Assembly (NCBI RefSeq): GCF_014050225.1
Contig: NZ_JACFXV010000006.1
Span: 41,481-105,480 of the forward strand
Direction: 5' to 3'
Length of the DNA: 64,000 bases
Origin: Stappia albiluteola
GTDB taxonomy: Bacteria; Pseudomonadota; Alphaproteobacteria; Rhizobiales; Stappiaceae
The notes below the pieces were generated by a model. The model was not told where the DNA came from and did no database searches. It saw only the letters and a program-made list of their open reading frames with translations. The position numbers were made by a program, and so were the translations under genes. Numbering within the stretch: position 1 is the stretch's first letter; each line of letters opens with the position of its first letter. Shown in pieces: positions 26,153 to 34,625 of the stretch.

Positions 26153-26497
26153 ATGACGTTCTTCGCACGCCTTTTCTGCATTTTCGCGCTTGCGGCATTC
26201 GCCGCAGGTGCGGTTGCGCATTCGGTGGGCTCGGTGGCCATGGCCTTCGCGATCATCGCTTCTGATGCCGACATGCCGGCCATGGACGACTGCGACGCTT
26301 GCGGCGACCCGCAAACGGGTCTCAATGATATCGTCTGCGGTTTCGTGTGCAACGCCACGGGAGCGGCTGCAATTCCGACCCCTTCGGTAGGTTCGGTTCC
26401 GGCACTCACCTCGTGCGCGCATGCGCGTCTGGAGGAGCGGAGGTCGCACGGCATTGCCTCTCCGCCGGCCAAACAGCCACCTCGATCCTACCTCTGA
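26153..26497 (+). CDS. exported Cys-containing protein (114 aa)
   Basis: A signal peptide or membrane segment (FFARLFCIFALAAFAAGAVA) is followed by MPAMDDCDACGD, then VCGFVCNATG, and a Pro-rich tail. The two CxxC-like pairs suggest metal or redox chemistry in the periplasm. No named family is certain; DUF2946-like is possible. It begins nine bases after the CueR-like stop and resembles in layout the protein at 17955. Confidence 0.6.
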   Translation: MTFFARLFCIFALAAFAAGAVAHSVGSVAMAFAIIASDADMPAMDDCDACGDPQTGLNDIVCGFVCNATGAAAIPTPSVGSVPALTSCAHARLEERRSHGIASPPAKQPPRSYL

Positions 26498-26635
26498 TCT
26501 GACACCCGGCGTCTGATCGCGTTCGGTGTGTCGCCTCGTGTCGACAGGGCGCATCGGCTCTGGCGCGCGGGTCAATCGAGTCGTTGCCGCAATTCTGCTT
26601 CGGCCGCGCTCCACAAGATCAGAGAGTGTCTATCC

Positions 26636-28075
26636 ATGTCGACTGATTTCAGGCTCACCATATCGCGCCGCTCGTTTCTCACTGCGTCGCTGGCAGGCTT
26701 CGCGGCGACCGCCGTGCGAAAGCCGGCCTTGGCCACACAGCAGACCCGCAGATTCACCTTGCGCGCCGCCCCAGGCCGCACGCGGCTGGTGCCCGAACCC
26801 CATCCCGAAACCTTGGTGTGGTGCTACAACCGCCGGGTTCCCGGTCCCGAGATTCGGGTGCGGCAGGGCGATCGGCTCCGTATCGAAGTCACCAACACGC
26901 TGGCCGAGGAGACCACGGTCCACTGGCATGGCGTCCGCCTGCCGAACGCGATGGACGGGGTTCCGCATCTGACACAGAACCCGATTGCGCCCGGTGAAAC
27001 CTTCACCTACGAGTTCGATGCGATCGATGCAGGCACCTTCTGGTACCATCCGCACCAGCGCAGTTTCGAGCAGGTCGCGAGAGGACTCTACGGGCCACTT
27101 GTTATCGAGGAAGCCAACGCTCCGAACGTCGACCGGGATGTTACCTGGGTACTCGACGATTGGCGGCTGGATTCGGATGCCGCGGTGTCGGACGACTTCG
27201 GCGCGGCCATGGATGCAAGCCACGCAGGCCGACTGGGAAACACCGTCACGATCAACGGGCGTGTACCCGAGACTTTCACGGTGAGGTCCGGGGAACGCAT
27301 TCGGCTGCGGCTAATAAACGCCGCCAATGCACGCATCTTTGCGCTCGACTTCGGCGACCATACGCCGCGCGTCATCGCGCTCGACGGCCAGCCGGTCACA
27401 CCCCACGCACCTGCAGGAGGGCTCGCCGTGCTTGGACCAGCAATGCGGGCCGACCTCATCCTCGATTTCTCCGCAGAGCCCAGCTCTCGGCTCCAGCTGG
27501 TTGACCGGGCCTATCGTGGAAATGAATACCGCGTCCTCGACATCGTCTATGGCGATACCCCTTTACGCGACGCGCTTCCCGACCGGGATATTGCGCTGCC
27601 GGCCAATCCCCTTCCCGAGCCGGATCCCGCGTCCGCCCGCCGCCACGACGTCTTGTTCACCGGTGGCATGATGGGCGCAATGGTCGAGCGTCAGATGGAC
27701 CTCGATGCGTTTGGGGACGCGATGCGGGGCCTACGCCACGAAGGACGCGGTATCTGGTTCGTCAACGGGAAGGCGGCTGAGGGGCACGCGCTCGATCCCT
27801 TTCTGACCTTGGAGTCTGGCGCGAGCCATGTTCTTCAGATGACGAACGCAACGGCGTTCCATCATCCGATTCACCTGCACGGCTACTCGTTTCGCGTCAT
27901 CAGCCGCGACGGGAAGCCGACCAAACACCGCGAATGGCAGGACACGGTGCTAATGGCCCCTCGCGAGCGCGTCGAGATCGCGTTCGTCGCCGACAATCCG
28001 GGCGACTGGATGTTCCACTGTCACATTCTCGAGCACCAGGCGGCCGGGATGATGGGCGTGATCCGTGTCGCATGA
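26636..28075 (+). CDS. multicopper oxidase, CueO-like (479 aa)
   Basis: The leader SRRSFLTASLAGFAA is a twin-arginine signal. Copper ligands are in VHWHGVRL, WYHPHQ, HHPIHLHGYSF and FHCHILEHQAAGM, with Cys-His of type 1 and trinuclear sites complete and an axial Met. The likely reaction is oxidation of Cu(I) to Cu(II) in the periplasm. It is followed by a twin-arginine BNR-repeat protein after 17 nt. It differs strongly from the oxidases at 14798 and 37002, so the window holds three distinct enzymes. Confidence 0.9.
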   Translation: MSTDFRLTISRRSFLTASLAGFAATAVRKPALATQQTRRFTLRAAPGRTRLVPEPHPETLVWCYNRRVPGPEIRVRQGDRLRIEVTNTLAEETTVHWHGVRLPNAMDGVPHLTQNPIAPGETFTYEFDAIDAGTFWYHPHQRSFEQVARGLYGPLVIEEANAPNVDRDVTWVLDDWRLDSDAAVSDDFGAAMDASHAGRLGNTVTINGRVPETFTVRSGERIRLRLINAANARIFALDFGDHTPRVIALDGQPVTPHAPAGGLAVLGPAMRADLILDFSAEPSSRLQLVDRAYRGNEYRVLDIVYGDTPLRDALPDRDIALPANPLPEPDPASARRHDVLFTGGMMGAMVERQMDLDAFGDAMRGLRHEGRGIWFVNGKAAEGHALDPFLTLESGASHVLQMTNATAFHHPIHLHGYSFRVISRDGKPTKHREWQDTVLMAPRERVEIAFVADNPGDWMFHCHILEHQAAGMMGVIRVA

Positions 28076-28092
28076 GCGAAGGAGTGCTCGAG

Positions 28093-29022
28093 ATGAAATC
28101 GAGTAATGAAATCCGACCGACAAGACGCGTTTTTCTGACGTCAGTGGCGGCTGCCGGCGCTATCTCGTTTCTGCCAAGGGTCGGATTGGCATCGCAAAAC
28201 GAAGCCACAAGCAAGACACTGGCTTTCGATGGCGACAACCTCCTTTCCGCAGGCCGCGGGTTGGCCGTCAGCGGCGATGACGGGCGCAGCTGGATCGAGC
28301 TCGCGTCACCCGGGCGCATCCTGGCACTTGCCACACATCGCGACCAGCCCGGGCTCGTCGTTGCCGGGTTAGCCGAGGGTGGCGTCGCGCGTTCCAGGGA
28401 CGGAGGCAAGACCTGGCAATCAGGACGCGGCGGGCTTCCTGCTGGCGAGGTCGGCGCGATCGCAAGTGCCGCCCGCAATCCTGACTTGCTCTACGCCGCG
28501 ATCCGCGGCGACGGGCTCTGGAAGAGCGAGGATGCGGGCAAGAATTGGTCGCTCGCGATGGACCGCCCATGGCTCAACGAGGCGGAGCGCGATCCGCTGA
28601 CTCTTGTCTCGGTTGATCTCGAAACCGGAATGGGCGGCATCTGGATCTATGCCGGCACCGATGTTGGCCTGACGAGGGTACCCGATTGTTTCTGCCGCTG
28701 GCAGGAGGTGCTGCCGGGAAACGCAATGGATGCACTCGTCACAGGTTCCGCGTCGCCACCGGAAGCCCCGCTGCCGCTTGGAGAACCCGTCCTGTCGCTG
28801 GCAAGTGCCCCTTCAGCGCCGGAACGGCTCTTTGCCGCGCTGCCCTCGGGCATCTGGGCGTCGGAGGATGGCGGGGTTGTCTGGCGACGCATGATCGAGG
28901 GGACCGCCTCGGTTGTCGCGGTTCATCCGGGAGACGAACAGCACATCGCCGCCGTCATCGGCAGCACCTTGAATCTCAGCCGCGATGGTGGCGCAACCTG
29001 GCACGCGCGAGCGGCCGGATAA
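28093..29022 (+). CDS. exported BNR/sialidase-like repeat protein (309 aa)
   Basis: A twin-arginine leader (TRRVFLTSVAAAGA) precedes a beta-propeller built of Asp-box repeats: SGDDGRSW, SRDGGKTW, SEDAGKNW, SEDGGVVW and SRDGGATW. Such proteins are seen near copper oxidases in proteobacteria, but the role is unknown. Glycosidase activity is unlikely without catalytic residues that I can recognise. GGAG lies 8 nt before ATG 28093. ATG 28072 overlaps the oxidase stop and is the alternative. The export route suggests a folded or cofactor-bearing protein. Confidence 0.75.
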   Translation: MKSSNEIRPTRRVFLTSVAAAGAISFLPRVGLASQNEATSKTLAFDGDNLLSAGRGLAVSGDDGRSWIELASPGRILALATHRDQPGLVVAGLAEGGVARSRDGGKTWQSGRGGLPAGEVGAIASAARNPDLLYAAIRGDGLWKSEDAGKNWSLAMDRPWLNEAERDPLTLVSVDLETGMGGIWIYAGTDVGLTRVPDCFCRWQEVLPGNAMDALVTGSASPPEAPLPLGEPVLSLASAPSAPERLFAALPSGIWASEDGGVVWRRMIEGTASVVAVHPGDEQHIAAVIGSTLNLSRDGGATWHARAAG

Positions 29023-29033
29023 TGGAGAGAATG

Positions 29034-29516
29034 ATGCAAAGAAGAACCGTATTGGGTCTCATTGGCGGTGCCGCGGTTGGAGCGACGGCCCTGACGACGC
29101 TGACATGGGCGCAGAGCTCTAAAGACACGACGCCCGCGCCGGGCGGCCCTGCGAAGCAGATCACGATATGGCGAGATCCGGGCTGCGGATGCTGCGACGC
29201 CTATGCCGACTACCTCGAAGAGAACGGCTTCGCCGTAACCCGCATCGATGACCCCAACTTCGACAAGCGCTCCATCGAGGTCGGAGTGCCCGAGCAAGGG
29301 CTCGGCTGCCACCTCGCCGAGATCGAGGGCTACTATGTCAGCGGTCTCGTGCCCGCCGATATTATTGAACGGCTGGTGCACGAACGGCCCGAGATCACGG
29401 GCATCACCCTGCCGGGCATGCCTGCGAACGCCCCGGGCATGGCGCGAGTAAAAACCGGCACGCTCAAGACCTATGCCTTCGGAGAGGGCGGCATCACCGT
29501 CTATTCCGATGAATGA
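29034..29516 (+). CDS. DUF411 metal-binding protein (160 aa)
   Basis: A leader with RRTVLGLIGGAAVGAT is followed by DPGCGCCDAYADYLEENGF (Cys51, 53, 54), the DUF411 thioredoxin-like core, and GCHLAEIEGYYVSG with a further Cys. DUF411 proteins occur in copper and silver gene clusters and probably bind Cu(I) in the periplasm. The start may be ATG 29022, 29031 or 29034. The last gives the best distance to GGAGAG. The 3' end overlaps a 45-codon Met-rich gene. Confidence 0.82.
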   Translation: MQRRTVLGLIGGAAVGATALTTLTWAQSSKDTTPAPGGPAKQITIWRDPGCGCCDAYADYLEENGFAVTRIDDPNFDKRSIEVGVPEQGLGCHLAEIEGYYVSGLVPADIIERLVHERPEITGITLPGMPANAPGMARVKTGTLKTYAFGEGGITVYSDE

Positions 29517-29646
29517 GTGCATGGGGGAAATGATGGGCAGCCCCATGATGCTGCTGATGATGGGCGGGGTTGGTTTGCTGTTCGTGCTCCTCGTGGCCGT
29601 CCTGATCCTAAGCCTCTTCGCGTTGGCGAAGTTTGTTCGGAGTTAG
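29509..29646 (+). CDS. 45-residue Met-rich membrane peptide
   Basis: The reading starts ATG 29509, inside the last codons of the DUF411 gene, and ends TAG at 29646. It encodes MNECMGEMMGSPMMLLMMGG, then one strongly hydrophobic helix and a basic end (KFVRS). Eleven Met residues lie in the N-terminal half, a pattern of copper-binding tails. It has no other gene on the same DNA and the hydrophobic periodicity is clear. The function is unknown, possibly a Cu(I) relay or regulatory subunit. Confidence 0.6.
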   Translation: MNECMGEMMGSPMMLLMMGGVGLLFVLLVAVLILSLFALAKFVRS

Positions 29647-29755
29647 GCGTAACCGAGAAAGAAGCCAGAAGCCAAGAAGCGGGTGATGGCGCCCTCCGTG
29701 CGCTCAAATGGCGCATGGATGGCACATCCAGCAAAGCATCCAAGGAACCACCACG

Positions 29756-30274
29756 ATGACTGACGAAATAGGATCCAGCATTTCCGCCGAGATCCGCAGC
29801 ACTTTCGCCGAATTTCTCACAATCAAAGGATTGTGGACGATGGCGCTCGCCGGCGCCTGCGCCACCGTTGCCTTCGATTTCTTCGGCCAGAGCCTCAGCC
29901 CGATGCTCGGATTTGCCAATCTTGCGCCGGTGCCTCTCGCCAACAACGTAATCCAGGTGCTGTTCGGCGCAGCATATCGACCGGGCGCCGAGTTCCTGCA
30001 CTACTTCGCGGGCATGGTGGCCTATCCCCTCGGCTGGATACTACTCGGCCGCCCTATCGCGCGGGCGGTGATACCCAGCCTTGGTTGGGTCATCCCGGCG
30101 GCGATTTACGGTGTGCTGCTTTGGATCTTCGCACTCTATGTCATGGCCCATCTCGTGGCGGGAAATCCGCCGTTCCTCGCGTTCACCGGGATCACCTGGG
30201 TCGCGCTGATCGGCCATGTCCTCTTCGCCCTGATCGCGGCATGGGCCGTCGACTGGCGGGAGAACAGCAAATGA
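29756..30274 (+). CDS. membrane protein of unknown function (172 aa)
   Basis: About four hydrophobic segments are visible between residues 20 and 165, such as GWILLGRPIARAVIPSLG and LWIFALYVMAHLVAG. No domain is recognised. AAGGA precedes ATG 29756. Its stop overlaps the cytochrome c start by ATGA, so it is likely translated with that gene and may anchor or feed it with electrons. Confidence 0.7.
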   Translation: MTDEIGSSISAEIRSTFAEFLTIKGLWTMALAGACATVAFDFFGQSLSPMLGFANLAPVPLANNVIQVLFGAAYRPGAEFLHYFAGMVAYPLGWILLGRPIARAVIPSLGWVIPAAIYGVLLWIFALYVMAHLVAGNPPFLAFTGITWVALIGHVLFALIAAWAVDWRENSK

Positions 30275-30756
30275 AACCTCGCTTTCTCCTTCTTGCCTGC
30301 GCGGGCATAACCGCCGCGATCGCGGTCGCCGCGCTCGCCCAAGCGGGCGGTCCGACGGCCAAGGCCGAAGGCGTCACCTTTCTCGGGGAACCCCTCACGC
30401 CGGAACAGATCGGACTCGGGCGGGAACTCTACGCCGCCAACTGCGCCTCCTGCCACGGGAGCAAGCTCGAGGGCCAGCCCGACTGGCAGAGGCGCCTGCC
30501 GAACGGCCGGATGCCGGCGCCACCGCATAACGAAACCGGGCATACCTGGCACCACGCGGACCGCCAGCTCTTCACCATTACGCAGCGCGGCGTCAGTGCG
30601 GTCGTACCGGGCTACGAAAGCGACATGCCGGCCTTCGAGGGCGTGCTGAGCGATGCCGAGATCGCGGCCGTGCTCGCCTACATCAAGAGCACCTGGCCGG
30701 AACGTCAGCGCGAGTTCCAGGCAAAAGTCTCGGCAAGAGACGGAGGGCGATCATGA
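30271..30756 (+). CDS. exported class I cytochrome c (161 aa)
   Basis: After a signal peptide (MKPRFLLLACAGITAAIAVAALA), the haem site CASCH is at residues 58-62 and the probable axial Met is in SDMPAF near residue 119. The protein is monohaem and periplasmic. It overlaps the upstream membrane protein and the downstream thioredoxin-like gene by ATGA junctions. It is likely an electron carrier for a periplasmic copper redox step. Haem attachment needs the host Ccm system, though two TlpA-like genes and ccdA lie nearby. Confidence 0.86.
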   Translation: MKPRFLLLACAGITAAIAVAALAQAGGPTAKAEGVTFLGEPLTPEQIGLGRELYAANCASCHGSKLEGQPDWQRRLPNGRMPAPPHNETGHTWHHADRQLFTITQRGVSAVVPGYESDMPAFEGVLSDAEIAAVLAYIKSTWPERQREFQAKVSARDGGRS

Positions 30757-31325
30757 GGGCAGATATTTCCCGCAGTCCTACAAAACTGTCCTGGTTCGCC
30801 TTGGCGCCCCTGGTTTTCTTCGCCCTGATCGGCGGGCTGTTGTACTGGGGACTTTTCAACAGGACCGACCGCCTGCCTTCGCCGCTCATCGGCAAGCCGG
30901 CACCGCAATTTCATCTGCCACCGATCGAAGGCCGGACGGATGGGCTCTCCACTGCGGATCTGATTGGACAGGTCTCGATCGTCAACGTCTGGGCTTCCTG
31001 GTGCGTACCTTGCCGGGTCGAGATGCCGCTCCTCAATGAATTGGCGGAAAGTAACGAAGTGACGATCTTCGGAATCAACTACAAGGATAATGCGAAAGAA
31101 GCGCTCGCCTTTCTCGAAGAGCTTGGCGATCCATACACCAAGGTCGGCGCGGACCGGACCGGCCGCGTCGCTATTGAATGGGGCGTCTACGGCCTTCCGG
31201 AGACCTTCGTCATCGATGCCGAAGGCCGCATTGCCTACAAGCATATCGGCCCCTTCAACCGCCACTCGCTGGAAGCGGATATCCTTCCGCTCGTTCAGCG
31301 CCTGCAGGCGGGAGGCGGCACATGA
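30753..31325 (+). CDS. TlpA/DsbE-like thioredoxin (190 aa)
   Basis: One N-terminal membrane anchor (about residues 14-35) precedes a thioredoxin fold with the redox motif WCVPC (Cys84, Cys87) and a downstream GLPETF cis-Pro region. It resembles CcmG/DsbE/TlpA, which reduce disulfides in apocytochrome c or copper proteins in the periplasm, using electrons from CcdA. The ccdA-like gene is at 34619. It overlaps cytochrome c and the next TlpA-like gene by four bases each. Confidence 0.86.
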   Translation: MRADISRSPTKLSWFALAPLVFFALIGGLLYWGLFNRTDRLPSPLIGKPAPQFHLPPIEGRTDGLSTADLIGQVSIVNVWASWCVPCRVEMPLLNELAESNEVTIFGINYKDNAKEALAFLEELGDPYTKVGADRTGRVAIEWGVYGLPETFVIDAEGRIAYKHIGPFNRHSLEADILPLVQRLQAGGGT

Positions 31326-31846
31326 ACCGGCGATCGTTCATGGCGGGGCTGGCGGCGTCCACCCTGGCCGGACCGGCATTGGCCCGGCCTTTGATCCCTC
31401 TTCACGACACGCCGCGCGAATTGCTGCCGCCGCCTTTCCTTGATGGCGAGGGCCGCGAGGTCACGCTGGAGGACTTCCGCGGCCGTGTCGTGCTGCTGAA
31501 TATCTGGGCGACCTGGTGCGTGCCATGCCGCGAGGAAATGCCGACGCTCGATGCGTTGCAGGCACGGCTCGGCGGCGAGGATTTTCATGTGCTGCCGCTT
31601 TCCATCGACCGGGCAGGCATATCGGTCGTCCGTCGCTTCTACAACGAGATCGGCATTCGCCACCTCGGCATGTATTTGGCCGATAGCAGGCGCGCGATGT
31701 TCGCTCTTGGTGCATTCGGCCTGCCGACGACGATCCTGATCGATCGGGAAGGGAAGGAACGCGGCCGTCTGGTCGGGCCAGCGCAGTGGGACAGCCCCGA
31801 AGTCATAACCCAGATGCAGATACTCATCGACGAAAGGAGAAACTGA
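31322..31846 (+). CDS. exported TlpA-family thioredoxin (174 aa)
   Basis: A leader MNRRSFMAGLAASTLAGPALA, a twin-arginine-like signal, is followed by a thioredoxin fold with WCVPC (Cys66, Cys69) and GLPTTIL. The protein is predicted periplasmic and soluble. It is a second TlpA-like reductase in tandem with the first, possibly for copper-centre or cytochrome maturation. It overlaps the preceding gene by ATGA. Confidence 0.85.
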   Translation: MNRRSFMAGLAASTLAGPALARPLIPLHDTPRELLPPPFLDGEGREVTLEDFRGRVVLLNIWATWCVPCREEMPTLDALQARLGGEDFHVLPLSIDRAGISVVRRFYNEIGIRHLGMYLADSRRAMFALGAFGLPTTILIDREGKERGRLVGPAQWDSPEVITQMQILIDERRN

Positions 31847-31849
31847 ACG

Positions 31850-32125
31850 ATGTCGGAAGCAACAAACTCACAAGCGGCGGATCGGGCCGGCTCGCGACGG
31901 CTGCCGTTTGGCCGCCGGGGAATGATCCTCTGCGCGATGACCGTGATTGGCGCCGGAATGGCCCTCAATTGGGGTTGGCTGACGGCAATTGGCCTGGCGC
32001 CCTTGATCTTGGCGGCCGCTCCATGCGCGGTCATGTGCGGGCTGGGCCTTTGTATGATGGGTGGATCCAAATCCTGCAACACCACGACGGGTCCGATGGT
32101 TCCACCGAGCCAATCGAAGGACTGA
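31850..32125 (+). CDS. small membrane protein with Cys motif (91 aa)
   Basis: Two hydrophobic segments are separated by a short loop, the second with APCAVMCGLGLCMMGG, which has three Cys and two Met that could bind copper. The N-terminus is basic and cytoplasmic. No family is recognised. It begins three bases after the TlpA-like stop and is followed by a Met-rich exported protein. Confidence 0.65.
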   Translation: MSEATNSQAADRAGSRRLPFGRRGMILCAMTVIGAGMALNWGWLTAIGLAPLILAAAPCAVMCGLGLCMMGGSKSCNTTTGPMVPPSQSKD

Positions 32126-32152
32126 ATGCAAACAAATCAAAAGGAACGGAAA

Positions 32153-32425
32153 ATGAAGCGTCTCAGGACACTTAGCGCCGCCGCAATCGTGGCGACCACT
32201 GTCGCTACCGTCGCAGTTGCACAGGACAGCGACGGGGCGTTCGGACCGATAAAGGATGGCAACTCCGGCATCTCGGGAGAAATGATGGGCGGCAATATGT
32301 CGGGAATGCGAGGCATGATGCTGATGATGCAGCAGATGGGGCCGATGATGGAAGCCTGCGCCGAGATGATGCAGGCAATGACCGGCAGCGTCCAACAGTC
32401 GCCCTCGGCCGTCGAAAAGGGTTGA
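32153..32425 (+). CDS. exported Met-rich protein (90 aa)
   Basis: ATG 32153 follows AAGGAACGGAA. After a signal peptide (residues 1-24) the mature part has MMGGNMSGMRGMMLMMQQMG and further Met and Cys, a likely Cu(I)-binding chain. No fold is recognised. ATG 32126 is a possible but weaker start. Confidence 0.68.
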   Translation: MKRLRTLSAAAIVATTVATVAVAQDSDGAFGPIKDGNSGISGEMMGGNMSGMRGMMLMMQQMGPMMEACAEMMQAMTGSVQQSPSAVEKG

Positions 32426-32477
32426 GACAAGACGCCGTTGGCGAATGCTTGCGGCGCCATAGGCATGGAGATCCCTC

Positions 32478-33086
32478 GTGCGTTTCGCTCGACTGACTTT
32501 ATGGAGCATGGCATTTCTGGCGCTGGCCGGTTTCGCGCTCGTGACCGGGCTTAACTTATACCTCGGAGGGGAAGAGTCGGGAGTTCGGTATTCGGGGGAG
32601 GCCGACGTTCGATCGGAGTTCACTCTGACCGATCATACCGGCCGGCAGGTTACGCAGGCCGACTACTCCGATCGCTGGCAACTGGTGTTCTTCGGCTTCA
32701 CCCATTGCCCGGATGTCTGCCCTACCACGCTCGCCTACATGGCGAGCGTTCTGGATCGGCTCGGCGGTAATGCGGACCGGGTGGCGCCGATTTTCATTAC
32801 GGTCGATCCGGCCAGAGATACGGTGCCGGTCATGGCGGAGTACGTGTCGGCATTCCACCCGCGCCTAATCGGCTTGACTGGCTCCGAGGCACAAACCGCC
32901 GAAGCCGCACGGAACTTCCGAACGTGGTTCGAGCGTTCCGATGACGCCTCGGCCCCGGACGGATATTTCATGGCACATGCGGGGCATATCTACCTCATGC
33001 GTCCGGACGGTGCGTTCGAGGCCGTTTATCAGGAGGGCGGCCAATCGTCGGAAGCATTGGCGGAAGAAATTCGCAAAAAAATATAG
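32478..33086 (+). CDS. SCO1/SenC-family copper protein (202 aa)
   Basis: One N-terminal membrane anchor is followed by a thioredoxin fold with CPDVCP (Cys77, Cys81) and a conserved His in MAHAGHIYL. SCO proteins deliver copper to the Cu(A) site of cytochrome oxidase or act as thiol reductases. The start is GTG 32478 after a GGAG site. It lies just upstream of the PCu(A)C chaperone, a typical pairing. Confidence 0.88.
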   Translation: MRFARLTLWSMAFLALAGFALVTGLNLYLGGEESGVRYSGEADVRSEFTLTDHTGRQVTQADYSDRWQLVFFGFTHCPDVCPTTLAYMASVLDRLGGNADRVAPIFITVDPARDTVPVMAEYVSAFHPRLIGLTGSEAQTAEAARNFRTWFERSDDASAPDGYFMAHAGHIYLMRPDGAFEAVYQEGGQSSEALAEEIRKKI

Positions 33087-33103
33087 AGGACGAAGCAAGC
33101 AGG

Positions 33104-33541
33104 ATGAGAACTTACATACTTTTGGCGGCGATGGCGTTTTGGCCGATTTCGGCGCAGGCCGACGTCACGGTCCGTGACGGCTGGGCGCGGGCGAGCGTTC
33201 TCGAGTCGCGCCCAACCGCAGCCTACCTCACTCTCGCGAGCGATCGGGAGGATCAATTGATAGGGATTGCGTCACCGGTAGCTGGGCACGTCACCATTCA
33301 CGCCGTTAAGGCCGATGCTTCCGGTGTCAGCCGAATGGTCGAGATCGACGCGTTGAACATGTTTCCAGGCAAAACCGTCACGCTGGCGCCAGGCGGGATG
33401 CACTTCATGCTGTTGGACCTGTCGCAGAAACTTGAAAAGGGCACCACTCTGCCCTTGTCGCTGACATTCGCATCGGGCGCGACGATGCAGATTTCCGTCC
33501 CGGTGCTCGGGCCGGGCGCCAGCGGGCCACAGGGAGACTAG
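33104..33541 (+). CDS. PCu(A)C periplasmic copper chaperone (145 aa)
   Basis: A signal peptide (residues 1-19) precedes the DUF461 beta-barrel. The Cu(I) ligands are spread as in the family: His in TIHAVKA, Met in SRMVE and His/Met in GGMHFML. It carries Cu(I) to SCO and Cu(A) assembly or acts as a sponge. It lies 17 nt after the SCO gene. Confidence 0.88.
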   Translation: MRTYILLAAMAFWPISAQADVTVRDGWARASVLESRPTAAYLTLASDREDQLIGIASPVAGHVTIHAVKADASGVSRMVEIDALNMFPGKTVTLAPGGMHFMLLDLSQKLEKGTTLPLSLTFASGATMQISVPVLGPGASGPQGD

Positions 33542-33543
33542 GC

Positions 33544-34104
33544 ATGAAGCACATTCTTGCGCTCATGGCCTTTCTTGCGGCTGTTCCAGCCTACGCAAAT
33601 CATCCTGGAGAGCGCTTGGACGAAGTGATGGCGCAGAAGGAACCTTCCTTCGAGGCGGTCGATGTGGATGAAATTCCTGCGCTGAACCTGCGGGACCCGC
33701 ACGGGGCGCCGGTTAATCTGGAAAGCTTTTCGGATCAGGTTATCGTCCTCAGTTTCGCTCCGTCCGATTGCGGGATGCCCTGCGTCAATCAGCAGGCGCT
33801 TCTGTCAGAGGTGATAGACGACGTGAATGCGTCGCCGATGGTGAACCTGGTGACCTTCGTAGTGGTGAGCGACGCAGACAATCCGGTGCCGGCGCACTCC
33901 GCTAAAAACGTGGTCGTCGCACGTCCGCAGGAACCGATCGAAACCGTCGTCCAGCGGTTTCGCGCGCTATCGCCGGATGGGCCGGAGGACCCGCTCGTCC
34001 ATGTGATTGCGCGCGGAGGTCGCCACGGAGGCATCTTCCATGGCGCCGCCTTCCGTCACATCAACATGCTCCTCTACGTCAACGGCCTGACGAACGAGCA
34101 CTGA
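33544..34104 (+). CDS. exported SCO-like/thioredoxin-fold protein (186 aa)
   Basis: After a signal peptide (MKHILALMAFLAAVPAYA) the fold reads like a divergent SCO protein with DCGMPC, a CxxxC pair, and a His-rich end (GGRHGGIFHGAAFRH). It begins two bases after the PCu(A)C stop. A role in copper transfer or thiol redox is inferred. Confidence 0.72.
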   Translation: MKHILALMAFLAAVPAYANHPGERLDEVMAQKEPSFEAVDVDEIPALNLRDPHGAPVNLESFSDQVIVLSFAPSDCGMPCVNQQALLSEVIDDVNASPMVNLVTFVVVSDADNPVPAHSAKNVVVARPQEPIETVVQRFRALSPDGPEDPLVHVIARGGRHGGIFHGAAFRHINMLLYVNGLTNEH

Positions 34105-34124
34105 ATCAAGGCAAAGCTTAGGGC

Positions 34125-34625
34125 ATGACGACAAAAGCAAATTCCTACCAAGTCCCAGACCTCGGCTGGCTCCCGGTCATCCGCCGCTATATGGCTTATT
34201 CAGCCGCAGGTCACCTGATCTGGGAGACCGCCCATATTCCCCTCTACACCATCTGGGTCGATGGCAGCTGGGGCGAGATCGCCTTCGCCATCGTGCACTG
34301 TACCGGCGGGGATTTGCTGATCGCCATGAGTACGTTGCTTCTCTCCCTCTTTCTCGTCGGCAGACAGGCCTGGCCCGCTGCGCACGCGGGGCAGGTCCTC
34401 CTTCTCGCCATCGCTTTTGGCGTGTCCTACACGGTATTCAGCGAATGGCTGAACATCGTCGTCCGGGCTGCCTGGGCCTATCGCGACATCATGCCAGTGG
34501 TTCCCGTTCTCGATGCCGGGCTGACGCCCCTGATGCAATGGGTGATCGTTCCGACGCTGGCCTATCTGACTGCCGCCCGATATCGGCTGCGCGGGATCTT
34601 CAACCCCGAGTACCGCCAATGGTAG
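34125..34625 (+). CDS. membrane protein of unknown function (166 aa)
   Basis: Four hydrophobic segments are visible. No conserved domain is recognised. The gene overlaps the ccdA-like gene by seven bases, which argues for co-translation and for a role with it, perhaps in redox transfer. Confidence 0.7.
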   Translation: MTTKANSYQVPDLGWLPVIRRYMAYSAAGHLIWETAHIPLYTIWVDGSWGEIAFAIVHCTGGDLLIAMSTLLLSLFLVGRQAWPAAHAGQVLLLAIAFGVSYTVFSEWLNIVVRAAWAYRDIMPVVPVLDAGLTPLMQWVIVPTLAYLTAARYRLRGIFNPEYRQW

